DNA from: Paenibacillus helianthi
GTDB lineage: Bacteria; Bacillota; Bacilli; Paenibacillales; Paenibacillaceae
DNA length: 64,000 nt
Assembly: GCF_001909055.1 (NCBI RefSeq)
Contig: NZ_LVWI01000047.1
Span: forward strand, 1-64,000
Direction: 5' to 3'
The stretch's first letter is position 1; every line of letters starts with the position of its first letter. This document shows positions 8,192-16,737 of this stretch, piece after piece. Made by a program: the position numbers and the translations under genes. Under the pieces are notes generated by a model. That model had not been told where the DNA came from and ran no database searches. It saw nothing but the letters and a program-made list of their open reading frames with translations.

Positions 8192-8221
8192 TAAAAAAGG
8201 CACAGGAAGCTTCTCCTGTGC
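8192..8221 (-). terminator. Terminator of the minus-strand pair at 8.3-8.7 kb
   Basis: GCACAGGA (8200-8207) pairs with TCCTGTGC (8214-8221). On the minus strand the stem is followed by six T. It lies 50 bases beyond the stop of the 76-aa gene. Confidence 0.8.
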
Positions 8222-8271
8222 ACCTGTTAAGCTATAGTCAACGGAAAAATGCAGCGGTCTGTGCTGAATGA

Positions 8272-8502
8272 TCAGCGGACAGACCGGTCAAAGAGCAGGT
8301 AATCGGCGTCGTTGTCGATTACAGTCAGGCTGGTCTTACAGCAAGGGAAGACCAGCAGCCTTTTTTTGCCGTCCCGGACAAGCTGCAACTCGTCCGGTTT
8401 CATAGGCAGAAGCACGTTCTCCTTGTCGCAGAACGGACAGTACTGCACATACATGTCTCCTAAAGTGATGTCATAAGGCCAGGTATGGCTGAAGGGTATC
8501 AT
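8272..8502 (-). CDS. Small hypothetical protein with CxxC and CC motif
   Basis: A 76-aa soluble protein with CPFC near residue 22 and a later Cys-Cys pair (FPCCKTSL), so a metal-binding fold is likely. The family is not recognised. Its ATG overlaps the stop of the upstream YycC-like gene by four bases (ATGA), so the two are translationally coupled. A terminator follows. Being confined to a coupled operon with a conserved small Bacillus protein supports it as a real gene. Confidence 0.75.
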   Translation of the reverse strand: MIPFSHTWPYDITLGDMYVQYCPFCDKENVLLPMKPDELQLVRDGKKRLLVFPCCKTSLTVIDNDADYLLFDRSVR

Positions 8503-8690
8503 TGTTCGCCCTTCTCGGACGGCTGGGACCCGGCATCGCTGCCGGCGGTGTCTTCACTCTGCTTCTTGGATAGCTCCGCGATCTTTTGCAGCAAGATATG
8601 TTGAGGCATATGCATCAGGTGTTCCAGTGGAACACCGAGTTGTTTAGATAATGTAATCGCCGTTTCCGGTGAAATCTGCAATGGCTTCAT
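8499..8690 (-). CDS. YycC family small protein
   Basis: The protein begins MKPLQISPETA and has the KQLGVPLEHLMHMPQHILLQK core that I recognise from the ~50-aa YycC family of Bacillus (function unknown). An acidic Gln/Ser-rich tail follows. The start is the ATG at 8690. The frame is open further upstream, but that part encodes the AAGGAGG ribosome binding site itself. The gene is coupled by a 4-bp overlap to the Cys-containing small protein downstream. Confidence 0.75.
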   Translation of the reverse strand: MKPLQISPETAITLSKQLGVPLEHLMHMPQHILLQKIAELSKKQSEDTAGSDAGSQPSEKGEQ

Positions 8691-8818
8691 GGGGAGGTCC
8701 TCCTTATAAATAGGGTTGGCGGTACTTCGGGGCATCTGCCCGTATCTGAATTCACTTTACCATGGCTGCAGGCCAAATACAAAGAAAACCAAATGTTAGT
8801 AAAGGAAGGGGAAACGAA

Positions 8819-10618
8819 ATGAAACAACCTTTATCATTGACCTGGGAATTGGATTCTATATTTCCGGGAGGATCTGCTTCACCGCAATTTGAGAGTTTTT
8901 TGAAAAAGCTGGAGACCGACATCCAGGTTCTAGGACAGCAGGTTGCAGAGTCAGCTTCACCAGCAAATGTCGATTCAACTCGTGCACTGGATGAAGTTAT
9001 AGCATTGCTGCAGAGCTGTTCCGGCCGTCTGGTTCAGGCTTCGGAATTTGCCGGATGCCTGGGTGCGCAGAATCAGCAGGACAAGGGCGCTGTACGGCTG
9101 TCCTCCAAGGTTACGGGCCTTCGTGCAGGCTTCGAGGGCGTCAGCTCCAAGTTCGATAATGTGCTGCGGCAAACCCCTGACGATGTATGGAGCGAGTGGA
9201 TGGCCCGCCCGGAAATTGCTCCATTGGAGTTTGTTCTTAGTGAAAGCCGGGACTTAGCCCGTGAGAAGATGAGTCCGGAACTGGAGGGACTCGCGCTCAA
9301 ACTGGCTGTTGACGGTTATCATGGCTGGAGCGAGCATTACGAAACGATTGTAAGCTCCATACAGATCCCATATGAGGATAAAGAGGGGGCCAAACTGCTG
9401 TCTGCCGGACAGGCCTTCAACAAGCTGGATGATCCCGACCCTAAGGTGCGGGAGATCATGTTCCGCAAATGGGAAGAAGCCTGGGCCGGTGCGGCCGACT
9501 ATTGTGCAGACACCCTCAATCACCTGGCTGGCTTCCGTCTGAATCTGTATCAAGGCCGTGGCTGGGAGAATGTGCTCAAGGAGCCGCTGGGCATTAACCG
9601 CATGTCAGGAGCATCACTGGATATGATGTGGGACGTGATTACCAAAGCCAAACCGGCACTGGTCTCTTACTTAAACCGTAAAGCCAAGCTGCTCGGGCTT
9701 GAATCTCTGGCCTGGGTAGATGTAGATGCCCCGGTAGGCGAGTCCTCCGGCAAAATTCCCTACGATCAGGCAGCAAAAGACATTGTAACGCAGTTCCGCA
9801 AATTCAGTCCGAAGCTGGCTGATTTTGCCGAACGCGCTTTCGACAGCAATTGGATTGAGGTGGAAGACCGACCAGGTAAACGCCCAGGCGGATTCTGTGT
9901 ATCCTTTCCGGAAAGCAAGGAATCCCGCATTTTTATGACCTATAGCGGCACCCCATCCAATGTGTCGACCCTGGCTCATGAACTTGGACATGCTTATCAT
10001 TCCTATCTGCTGGAAGATCTTCCTCTGTTCAATCAGAACTATGCTATGAATGTGGCAGAGACCGCTTCAACCTTCGCAGAGGTCATTGTAGCCGATGCCC
10101 AAGTTAAGGCTGCAGCAAGCAGCGAGGAGAAAATTGCCCTGCTTGAAGCGAAAATCCAGAATAGTGTGGCCTTCTTCATGAATATCCACGCCCGCTTTTT
10201 GTTTGAAACCCGTTTTTATGAGAAGCGTAAGCAGGGGCTGGTGAATGCCGAAGAATTGTCGGAGCTGATGGTAGAAGCGCAGAAGGAAGCCTACTGCGGA
10301 ATTCTGTCTGAATATCATCCGCATTTCTGGGCAGCCAAGCTGCATTTCTATATTACGGATGTGCCATTCTACAACTTCCCATACACCGTTGGCTACATGT
10401 TCAGTACAGGATTGTACCGGCTTGCCCTCCAGGAAGGTGCATCTTTCGCCGATAAATACGACAGTCTGCTGCGTGATACAGGTATCATGACCCTAGAGGA
10501 TTTGGTGTCGAAGCATCTGGGTGTGGATTTGACGAAGCCCGATTTCTGGCAAGGTGCAACAGATTTGATTACTGCAGATATTAACGAATTCTTGAGAATG
10601 ACAGAACATTCAGCCTAA
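8819..10618 (+). CDS. pepF: M3 family oligoendopeptidase (PepF)
   Basis: A cytosolic zinc metallopeptidase that cleaves short peptides. The HExxH motif is at residues 387-391 (LAHELGHAYHS), with the third zinc ligand Glu near 414 in NVAETASTFAE. The 599-residue length and the overall pattern fit the PepF/M3B group. The start is the ATG at 8819 behind AAGGAAGGGG; the 19 extra upstream codons in frame are not translated, because they overlap that site. It is monocistronic, with a strong terminator 75 bp downstream. Confidence 0.95.
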   Translation: MKQPLSLTWELDSIFPGGSASPQFESFLKKLETDIQVLGQQVAESASPANVDSTRALDEVIALLQSCSGRLVQASEFAGCLGAQNQQDKGAVRLSSKVTGLRAGFEGVSSKFDNVLRQTPDDVWSEWMARPEIAPLEFVLSESRDLAREKMSPELEGLALKLAVDGYHGWSEHYETIVSSIQIPYEDKEGAKLLSAGQAFNKLDDPDPKVREIMFRKWEEAWAGAADYCADTLNHLAGFRLNLYQGRGWENVLKEPLGINRMSGASLDMMWDVITKAKPALVSYLNRKAKLLGLESLAWVDVDAPVGESSGKIPYDQAAKDIVTQFRKFSPKLADFAERAFDSNWIEVEDRPGKRPGGFCVSFPESKESRIFMTYSGTPSNVSTLAHELGHAYHSYLLEDLPLFNQNYAMNVAETASTFAEVIVADAQVKAAASSEEKIALLEAKIQNSVAFFMNIHARFLFETRFYEKRKQGLVNAEELSELMVEAQKEAYCGILSEYHPHFWAAKLHFYITDVPFYNFPYTVGYMFSTGLYRLALQEGASFADKYDSLLRDTGIMTLEDLVSKHLGVDLTKPDFWQGATDLITADINEFLRMTEHSA

Positions 10619-10692
10619 AAGTTTGTCAGAACCAAGGCGTTTCATCTTTTTGCAGGCAAAAAATGAGGTTTGAACACCTTGTATTAATACGC

Positions 10693-10718
10693 AAAAACCC
10701 CTTTTTAGGGGTTTTTTT
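10693..10718 (+). terminator. Terminator after pepF
   Basis: AAAAACCCC (10693-10701) pairs with GGGGTTTTT, followed by a run of seven T in total (10712-10718). Canonical and possibly bidirectional. Confidence 0.92.
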
Positions 10719-10824
10719 GTGTTGAAATACTGTCGAAATTAGACGATTGATAGAAGGAAATATACGATAAAACAATGAAATTTACGCATATATAGGGATA
10801 AACACCCAATTATGTTGAATAATG

Positions 10825-10853
10825 TTGAACGCTTGTACTAGGTGGCCTATAAT
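10825..10853 (+). promoter_or_regulatory. Sigma-A-type promoter for the gene at 10929
   Basis: TTGAAC (10825-10830), a 17-bp spacer and TATAAT (10848-10853). The start codon of the next gene is 75 bases downstream. Confidence 0.75.
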
Positions 10854-10928
10854 GAGCCTAAAGCCTTATATAAGGGCTGCTAGAAAGTGAAAATAACATG
10901 AGCTTACAAAACTTTTAGGGGGAGACAC

Positions 10929-11339
10929 ATGCTGAGAACGGAACAACTATCACTGGCAAGACAGATTGATTTGGTGTTTAAGGAACTGCAGGAGGAATTG
11001 TCAGGACTGTCTTCCGGCACGGTTTTTGTGCAAATCAGAAATAACGTCATTGGGAAGTTCGGGATCCGCCATAATCCGCTGGCAGGTCGCAGTGGGGCTT
11101 TTGAGGAAGAACAAGAGGGGCTAACCGTTGGACAACAGTCTTCGTTCCGGCTTATGGCTCTGGAAAGCCTGAAATTTAAACGGCGCTGGACGCATGGTGA
11201 AATCAGCTATGAATTTGCCGTCCGTCAGGGAATGGTGGTTGTTGATGCCACACTCGAATCCAACTATAACATGGCCAATCTGTTGATCCGCTATCCACGC
11301 AATGTTCATGCCGACAAGTCCGATCAATTCTACGGCTAA
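10929..11339 (+). CDS. Hypothetical protein, 136 aa
   Basis: A soluble protein with no signal peptide or membrane helix. The first ~35 residues are helical and charged. The rest is predicted mainly beta (VFVQIRNNVIGKFGIRHN; ISYEFAVRQGMVVVDATLESNYNMANLL). I do not recognise the family. It has its own good promoter and a TTAGGGGGA ribosome binding site before the ATG, so it is a real, independently expressed gene. A shared hairpin separates it from the convergent SASP gene. Confidence 0.75.
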   Translation: MLRTEQLSLARQIDLVFKELQEELSGLSSGTVFVQIRNNVIGKFGIRHNPLAGRSGAFEEEQEGLTVGQQSSFRLMALESLKFKRRWTHGEISYEFAVRQGMVVVDATLESNYNMANLLIRYPRNVHADKSDQFYG

Positions 11340-11365
11340 GATATACATAGATCTGCACAAGCAAA

Positions 11366-11402
11366 AGCCCTCTTGCGTCTCGGTGAGAGGCGCAAGAGGG
11401 CT
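11366..11402 (-). terminator. Bidirectional terminator between the hypothetical gene and the SASP gene
   Basis: A perfect 12-bp stem (11366-11377 with 11391-11402) with a short inner pairing. The minus-strand side is followed by TTTT, so it mainly serves the SASP gene. Confidence 0.75.
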
Positions 11403-11456
11403 ATAAAGCGGGTCCGCTTAGGCATTCAGCCTGGCGGGATACTTATGATAAGGCTG

Positions 11457-11693
11457 TTACTGCGAACGACCGGACAATTGTTGCTCTGCCAGCTGCACCA
11501 GACGTTTGGTGATATATCCTCCCAAAGAACCGGTTTCGCGGGAAGTGTAGTTCCCATAATAACCGTCAGCTGGGATAGTTACTCCAAGCTCCTGTGCTGC
11601 TTCATATTTCAATTGCTGCAGGGCTGCATTTGCTTGAGGAACGACTAGGTTATTGGAACGGCTACCACGACCTTGTTGACCTGCTTGACCCAT
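11457..11693 (-). CDS. Alpha/beta-type small acid-soluble spore protein
   Basis: A spore DNA-binding protein that coats and protects DNA in the dormant spore and is degraded at germination. The signature is clear: a helix with ALQQLKYEAAQELGV and the GGYITKRLVQLAEQQL segment, joined by the loop containing YYGNYTSRETGS, which includes the usual germination-protease region. The 78-aa length is typical. GAAGGAGGTG precedes the ATG at 11693, and a sigma-G-type promoter lies upstream, as expected for forespore expression. Confidence 0.95.
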   Translation of the reverse strand: MGQAGQQGRGSRSNNLVVPQANAALQQLKYEAAQELGVTIPADGYYGNYTSRETGSLGGYITKRLVQLAEQQLSGRSQ

Positions 11694-11724
11694 GTTTGTT
11701 CACCTCCTTCGCCCGTTGTGAAGA

Positions 11725-11754
11725 TAGTATGAGCGCTAGGAGATAAATTCATGC
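11725..11754 (-). promoter_or_regulatory. Sigma-G-type promoter of the SASP gene
   Basis: On the minus strand, GCATG (11750-11754) fits the -35 consensus GHATR. It is followed after 18 bp by CATACTA (11725-11731), which fits the -10 consensus CATNHTA. It lies 32 bases before the start codon. Confidence 0.75.
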
Positions 11755-11794
11755 ACGGTTCAGGAAGGTTTCGAGGATGGTAATTATATGAAAG

Positions 11795-12769
11795 TTAGAG
11801 TTCGGGATAGATGATTTCAAGAAGGCTTGAAACCGCAAGAGTTTGGCCTGGTTTTAAGGTAATTATGCCTGTGAAGGAAGAATCTTTGTCCAGGTTGGGT
11901 GCATCGGGAAGCCAGGTATAGGGCTCAATACAGAGAAATTGGTCTGCTGTTCCTTTGGTATATATCACCCAGTGGCGGAAGAATTCCTTGTCTGCGGTAT
12001 ATCGAAGCCCATAGCCGTCATTCCGCATTAGTACAGCTTCCGCAGACTGCTCATCTCCAATTCGCAGTACGGTGTCCAGATTTGTACCCGCCAGTTCCAT
12101 GCCTTGATTCAGAGCTTCAAGCTCACCTAAAGGCAGCAGATTGCCGCTGGTCAGCAGTTCATTGTTCAATTCATAGACACTTTGGACGGGCAGCTCAAGC
12201 TTCCAGCGATCCGGCTCGCCATCTATCATAAACCAGGTGTGGTACCCCATTCCAAAAGGGATATTCTTGTCTCCCAGATGTGAAACCTTGAGCGTTTGCT
12301 TGAAACGGGCATCCTGCAAACGGAATGTCATCTCAAACTTTAAAGGGACGGGAAATTGCTCCATCCATCGGGGATCATCCGCAGTATTGAATTCTGTAGT
12401 CACTGCGCAGCCTTCCTCGTCTTCTTCAATATCGCTTACACACCAGGATTGCGCGCGGTGCAGGCCATGAATGTGGTGCCCTCCTGCTGAATTCGGCTCG
12501 AACTGATAGCTTGTGCCTTCGAATTGGAATTGTCCTTCACGGATACGTCCGGGAGGAATCAGTAGGGGCATGCCAAAATGATAAGGCTTCTGCAGGTAAA
12601 AGGATAGGTCGCTCTCCTCGGGCCTGCGCAGAATTTCACGGTTTTCCTTACGGTCCCACAACGAAATGACGTTGTTACCCAGTCGCGGCAAAAGCGTGAC
12701 TTCCAGCTCACGGCTATGCAAAATATAGGTATCATAACCGCCCCACTGCCCTTTGGTCACCTGTTTCAT
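11795..12769 (-). CDS. Aldose 1-epimerase family protein
   Basis: A galactose-mutarotase fold enzyme expected to interconvert alpha and beta anomers of an aldose. Conserved elements are visible: PRLGNNVISL at the start, HGLHR around residue 100 (catalytic His candidate), FGMGYHTWF near 170 (second His) and the Glu in CIEPYTWLPDAPN near 280. AAAGGAG lies before the ATG at 12769. It is monocistronic and divergent from the T-box/trpS unit. The sugar is not specified by the sequence; YeaD-like or GalM-like roles are both possible. Confidence 0.9.
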   Translation of the reverse strand: MKQVTKGQWGGYDTYILHSRELEVTLLPRLGNNVISLWDRKENREILRRPEESDLSFYLQKPYHFGMPLLIPPGRIREGQFQFEGTSYQFEPNSAGGHHIHGLHRAQSWCVSDIEEDEEGCAVTTEFNTADDPRWMEQFPVPLKFEMTFRLQDARFKQTLKVSHLGDKNIPFGMGYHTWFMIDGEPDRWKLELPVQSVYELNNELLTSGNLLPLGELEALNQGMELAGTNLDTVLRIGDEQSAEAVLMRNDGYGLRYTADKEFFRHWVIYTKGTADQFLCIEPYTWLPDAPNLDKDSSFTGIITLKPGQTLAVSSLLEIIYPEL

Positions 12770-12854
12770 GAAATGTATGCTCCTTTATTGTAACTGTAAT
12801 CGAAAGACACGAATACCCTTATCATACCAGATTTATATACAGGGGTTAAGTCAT

Positions 12855-12883
12855 TTGACAACTTCCCCAGTTCGCTCTATGAT
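12855..12883 (+). promoter_or_regulatory. Promoter of the T-box/trpS transcript
   Basis: TTGACA (12855-12860), a 17-bp spacer and TATGAT (12878-12883). Transcription would begin around 12890, at the 5' end of the T-box leader. Confidence 0.85.
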
Positions 12884-12894
12884 GGATGCATTCA

Positions 12895-13163
12895 TGAACA
12901 TGACAATGCGATGACAGGGACAAGTAAGCGGAAGAAGCACCTTCAGAAAGCCGGTGGTTGATGCGAACCGGTGGGGCACTTCAGGCTGAATGGACCTTGG
13001 AGCGCCGCGTTCGAACAGGTTTGGGACCTTAGTAGACCGGCCGGCTCTTCCCCGTTAACGGAAGTCAAGGCTGCTTGATACATCTCTTTTTTGGAAGAGA
13101 CTGCTGGCGGCGAATAAGGGTGGTACCACGGTCTCACGTCCCTTGCGGATGTGGGGCCTTTTT
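12895..13163 (+). promoter_or_regulatory. T-box riboswitch (tRNA-Trp sensing) upstream of trpS
   Basis: The conserved T-box AGGGTGGTACCACG is at 13117-13130. It is followed by a terminator stem (13130-13141 with 13147-13158) and five T (13159-13163). A candidate specifier codon TGG (12991-12993, in GAATGGACC) fits tRNA-Trp and the gene behind it. Uncharged tRNA-Trp would favour the antiterminator and switch trpS on. The frame that runs through this region into trpS is not translated. Exact 5' helix limits are approximate. Confidence 0.93.
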
Positions 13164-13203
13164 GTGTGCTGCCGGAAGTAAAAACATAATCGGAGGGAAT
13201 AAG

Positions 13204-14193
13204 ATGGCTAAAAAAGTATTGTCCGGCATTCAGCCGAGCGGTTCACTGACCCTGGGGAACTACATTGGTGCGATCAAAAATTTCGTTAAGCTGCAAGAAG
13301 AGCATGAGTGCTACTTTATGGTTGTGGATCTCCATGCCATTACGGTCTCCCAGGACCCAGCTGCACTGCGGGAGAATTCAGAATCAGTAGCGGCTCTGTA
13401 CCTGGCGGCAGGGATTGATCCCGTGGTTTCCAATGTCTATATGCAGTCCCATGTACAGCAGCACGCAGAGCTGGGCTGGATTATAACTACCTTAACCGCA
13501 ATGGGCGAGCTGGAGCGGATGACACAGTTCAAGGATAAGTCTTCCGGCAAGGACTCTGTAGGCGCGGGTCTGTTCGTATACCCGTCATTGATGGCGGCTG
13601 ACATTCTGATTTACAATGCTGACCTGGTACCCGTCGGGGAAGACCAGAAGCAGCATCTGGAGCTGACACGCGATTTGGCGGGACGTTTTAACCACCGTTT
13701 TGGTGAATTCTTCACGGTTCCAGAGCCTTACATTCCAGAAGTTGGCGCACGTATAATGTCACTGGATGACGGCACCAAAAAGATGAGCAAAAGCAATCCG
13801 AATCCTGGCAGCTATATCGCTCTGCTGGATCCGCCGGATGTTATACGCAAAAAAATAAGCCGTGCCACAACGGACTCCGGCCGTGAGGTGATCTTTGATC
13901 CGGCGACCAAGCCTGAGATCAGCAACCTGATGAGTATTTACGCTGAATGCTCCGGAATGACGCTTCAGCAGATTGCTGACCGTTACGAGGGCCAAATGTA
14001 TGGAGGCTTCAAAAAAGATCTGGGTGAGGTTTTGGTAGCTACGCTTGAGCCTCTGCAGCAGAAATACCACGAGATCCGCAGTTCGGGCGCGCTGACTGAC
14101 ATTCTTGCTGAAGGCGCGGAACGCGCGCGTAATGTGGCCGCTCAGACGCTTGCTGGTGTTAAAGAGCGAATGGGCTTTCTGCCGCTGCGCTAA
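13204..14193 (+). CDS. trpS: Tryptophanyl-tRNA synthetase
   Basis: A class I aminoacyl-tRNA synthetase that charges tRNA-Trp. The HIGH-equivalent is GNYIG (residues 18-22) and the KMSKS loop is at 193-197. The 329-aa length is standard for bacterial TrpRS. CGGAGGG precedes the ATG at 13204; the longer upstream reading would run through the T-box and is rejected. Regulation is by the T-box leader. The 3' end overlaps the convergent small membrane gene by four bases. Confidence 0.97.
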   Translation: MAKKVLSGIQPSGSLTLGNYIGAIKNFVKLQEEHECYFMVVDLHAITVSQDPAALRENSESVAALYLAAGIDPVVSNVYMQSHVQQHAELGWIITTLTAMGELERMTQFKDKSSGKDSVGAGLFVYPSLMAADILIYNADLVPVGEDQKQHLELTRDLAGRFNHRFGEFFTVPEPYIPEVGARIMSLDDGTKKMSKSNPNPGSYIALLDPPDVIRKKISRATTDSGREVIFDPATKPEISNLMSIYAECSGMTLQQIADRYEGQMYGGFKKDLGEVLVATLEPLQQKYHEIRSSGALTDILAEGAERARNVAAQTLAGVKERMGFLPLR

Positions 14194-14384
14194 GAGGGCT
14201 GTTGTGATTTAGTCTCTGCCTTGCGTCTCATTCGGGCTTTGAGGATAAAACCCCAGCCAATATTCGCAATGCATAACACACCCAGCAGCAGAGCCAGCCA
14301 GATATTAGTGCTGATGGAGATGGATGCTGCGGTAAGAAGAAGAATGGAGGAGCACGCGAACCAGAGGGACAAGCCTTTGCCCAT
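14190..14384 (-). CDS. Small two-helix membrane protein
   Basis: A 64-aa protein with two hydrophobic helices (about residues 5-23 and 27-47) and a basic C-terminal tail (KARMRRKAETK). The family is not recognised. AGAAGG lies about 10 bases before the ATG. It is convergent with trpS and overlaps its last four bases. Composition and topology favour a real gene over a chance frame, but support is moderate. Confidence 0.55.
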   Translation of the reverse strand: MGKGLSLWFACSSILLLTAASISISTNIWLALLLGVLCIANIGWGFILKARMRRKAETKSQQPS

Positions 14385-14451
14385 ATAACGTCAGCCTTCT
14401 TTCTGTTGTAGTGAATAGAGATTTGAAGCATAGCAGACTCTTGAAAATTTA

Positions 14452-14483
14452 CCCGCTGCGTAGTTCTGAGTAGCGGGATTTTT
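14452..14483. terminator. Hairpin with T-run between trpS and the yfhP-like gene
   Basis: CCCGCT (14452-14457) pairs with AGCGGG (14472-14477), followed by A and five T on the + strand. It could end readthrough from trpS or, less well, transcription of the minus-strand hydrolase gene. Confidence 0.45.
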
Positions 14484-14527
14484 AATTGTCAAAACTAATG
14501 AAAACGCTTTATGGTGATTGTGATAGT

Positions 14528-15532
14528 CTAAAGCTTCATCGAACCGGGGTCAATAGCAAAACGTTCATCGAGCTTTTCACTGCTCAGCCAGCCAACATAA
14601 GTGTTAAGGGGTTGGTACTCATTGTCCATGACCAGCACGGCAACGAACGGGAATTGCTTACGGTGTAAATAACGTACATCTCCCCAGCGTACAATATATC
14701 CAGAGGCCACTTGCTCGACCTCGGCTACGGCATAGGAGGTAAAGTATAGAAAAGCCTGAATATCGGGATGGTTTTTGGAATGCTCAACGGCGGGGTGAGT
14801 GGAGCACACCGCATGCTTGAACCATTCGAGCCGTCCGCTGTTCAGAAGTCCGATATTATAGCTGCCGTCCGGTTTGGCTTTGACGACATTCCAACGCGTC
14901 GGTGAGATGGTCGGAATTACGAAATACCGTTCACCTGGGCTGTGATGGATATCTTTGTTCTTCAGATTTCTTGTCAACCGGGCATGCACCACTGTCCGCC
15001 AAATATAATAAAGCGCGATGCAGGCATACAGGGTAACAAATAATGGGGCCGGTGGAACAAGTCCGCTGATCCAGAGGATAATGGCCGCCGCATGGCTGCC
15101 GAATATAAACGGATCAAAGATATGGATAATGTTCCAGGCGATCCATTTTTCTGTGAAAGGACGTGCGGCCTGGGTACCATAGGTGTTGAACAGGTCTGTA
15201 AATACATGAACAGCTACGCCGATAAAGCTCCACATGGCGATATGGCTCAGGTGATGAAGATCTGCGAACCCAAAGACGGGTCCGATGACCAGTGTAATCA
15301 AGGCAGGCCACAGGAGTAAAAACGGCAGTGAGTGAGTGATTCCCCGGTGGTTACGGATATACAGCGCATTGTTTTTGAGGCGCAGCGCAGTATCGGCATC
15401 CGGGGCCTGAGAGGCCAATACGGTAGCGATCATGACCGCACCGGCTAATGTTGGCTGGGAAGCAACGACGGGATCAACAAAGGACAGTCCGGCAAGTCCC
15501 AGGCCCATAACGAAATGTGTAGCGGTATCCAT
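14528..15532 (-). CDS. Membrane-bound metal-dependent hydrolase, YfhP/YdjM family
   Basis: The N-terminal half has membrane helices and the conserved His/Asp pattern of the LexA-binding YdjM-like hydrolases. The pattern is TATHFVMGLGLAG, SQAPDADTALR, NHRGITHSLPFL and HVFTDLFNTYGTQAARPF. The C-terminal ~150 residues are soluble. B. subtilis YfhP is the nearest named relative; its substrate is unknown. AAAGGAG precedes the ATG at 15532. The gene is divergent from ctaB, with a ~260-bp shared upstream region. Confidence 0.88.
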   Translation of the reverse strand: MDTATHFVMGLGLAGLSFVDPVVASQPTLAGAVMIATVLASQAPDADTALRLKNNALYIRNHRGITHSLPFLLLWPALITLVIGPVFGFADLHHLSHIAMWSFIGVAVHVFTDLFNTYGTQAARPFTEKWIAWNIIHIFDPFIFGSHAAAIILWISGLVPPAPLFVTLYACIALYYIWRTVVHARLTRNLKNKDIHHSPGERYFVIPTISPTRWNVVKAKPDGSYNIGLLNSGRLEWFKHAVCSTHPAVEHSKNHPDIQAFLYFTSYAVAEVEQVASGYIVRWGDVRYLHRKQFPFVAVLVMDNEYQPLNTYVGWLSSEKLDERFAIDPGSMKL

Positions 15533-15658
15533 TGGTCAGATCTCCTTTGTACGGAAGTTCTCTATTAATATCTACCCAATTTGACGTCCAGTTATTTAGG
15601 GGGTGTAAAATAAATATCGTCACGCAATTGTCAAATTGATGAACATCTTGGTCAATGA

Positions 15659-15688
15659 TTGTCAAACTCTTTCTCTGTTTGTTATGAT
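15659..15688 (+). promoter_or_regulatory. Candidate promoter for ctaB-SCO
   Basis: TTGTCA (15659-15664), an 18-bp spacer and TATGAT (15683-15688), about 100 bases before the ctaB start. Confidence 0.5.
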
Positions 15689-15791
15689 AAAGTTAACAGC
15701 AGAGTGAATAATGTTCTCAACTAAGAACGTTAAAAATCGGTTTTATGCTCCAGTGGAACGTAGAAGTCCCTTAGAAGGAGGAACACCAAAC

Positions 15792-16724
15792 GTGGACAAT
15801 CAATTGAGATATCAGGCTTCTTCAGATTCCGCAGCGCTGTCTGCCAAATCACCGAAGGAAGGTGCCAGCTGGCGCGACTTCATTACGGTGACGAAACCAG
15901 GCATTATCCGCTCGAATCTTATCGCTGCTTTTGCAGGATACTGGGTGGCTTCCGGCTGGGATGTGCAGTATGGACGGCTCATTCTGACTTTACTCGGCAC
16001 TATGCTGGTCATGGCTTCTGCCTGCGTGTTCAATAATTATTTCGACCGTGATCTGGATATGAAAATGGAAAGAACACGTGAACGCGGGCTGCCGACAGGA
16101 AGACTGAAGCCAGGTGTTGTGCTTGCATATGCCATAGGGCTTGGGATAGCCGGTCTCGCGGTGTTGTTTGCCTTTTGTGGCATACTGGCCGGATTATTCG
16201 GCATCGTCGGCATGTTTGTCTATGTAGTAGTTTACACCCTTTGGCTCAAAAGAACATCTACATGGAGCACTTCGGTAGGTGCAATTTCAGGCGCAATGCC
16301 TCCAGTTATCGGGTATGTTGCTGTAACCGGGACAGTCGATCTCGGGGCCTGGCTGCTGTTCGCCATGCTGTTTCTCTGGCAGCCGCCGCATTTCTGGGCG
16401 CTTGGCATCCGCCGCAAGGAAGAGTACAGAGCGGCTGGATTTCCGCTCCTGCCTGTAGTCAAAGGCACCCGGCGGACCAAATTCCAAATGATTCCTTATG
16501 TGGCGCTGCTTCTGCCGATTCCTGTACTGATGTATGCTTACGACTATGCTGGAATTTTTTACCTCATTATCTCTGCAGGTTTGTCCCTCGCCTGGCTGTA
16601 CTTGACCCTGAAGGGATTCCGGGCGAAGGATGATGATGCGTGGGCGAAACAGAACTTCTTTTTCTCCATTAATTACCTGACAGTCAGTCTGATTGTGCTT
16701 GTGCTGAATACGATCCACGGCTAA
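15792..16724 (+). CDS. ctaB: Heme O synthase (protoheme IX farnesyltransferase)
   Basis: A polytopic UbiA-superfamily prenyltransferase that adds farnesyl to heme B to form heme O, the precursor of heme A for cytochrome oxidase. The Asp-rich site NNYFDRDLDMKMERTRERGLP lies near residues 79-99, with a second conserved region WQPPHFWAL. GTG at 15792 is chosen because AGAAGGAGGAAC lies just before it; the 27 earlier in-frame codons include that site. The next gene, 14 bp downstream, encodes a SCO copper chaperone, so this is a cytochrome-oxidase assembly operon. The partner heme A synthase is at 29.4 kb. Confidence 0.95.
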   Translation: MDNQLRYQASSDSAALSAKSPKEGASWRDFITVTKPGIIRSNLIAAFAGYWVASGWDVQYGRLILTLLGTMLVMASACVFNNYFDRDLDMKMERTRERGLPTGRLKPGVVLAYAIGLGIAGLAVLFAFCGILAGLFGIVGMFVYVVVYTLWLKRTSTWSTSVGAISGAMPPVIGYVAVTGTVDLGAWLLFAMLFLWQPPHFWALGIRRKEEYRAAGFPLLPVVKGTRRTKFQMIPYVALLLPIPVLMYAYDYAGIFYLIISAGLSLAWLYLTLKGFRAKDDDAWAKQNFFFSINYLTVSLIVLVLNTIHG

Positions 16725-16737
16725 GGGGGAGTGTCCT

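Noticed and set aside
13075..13203. Open frame running through the T-box into trpS
   Set aside because: It crosses the T-box motif and terminator; the ribosome binding site and the conserved TrpRS N-terminus begin at 13204.
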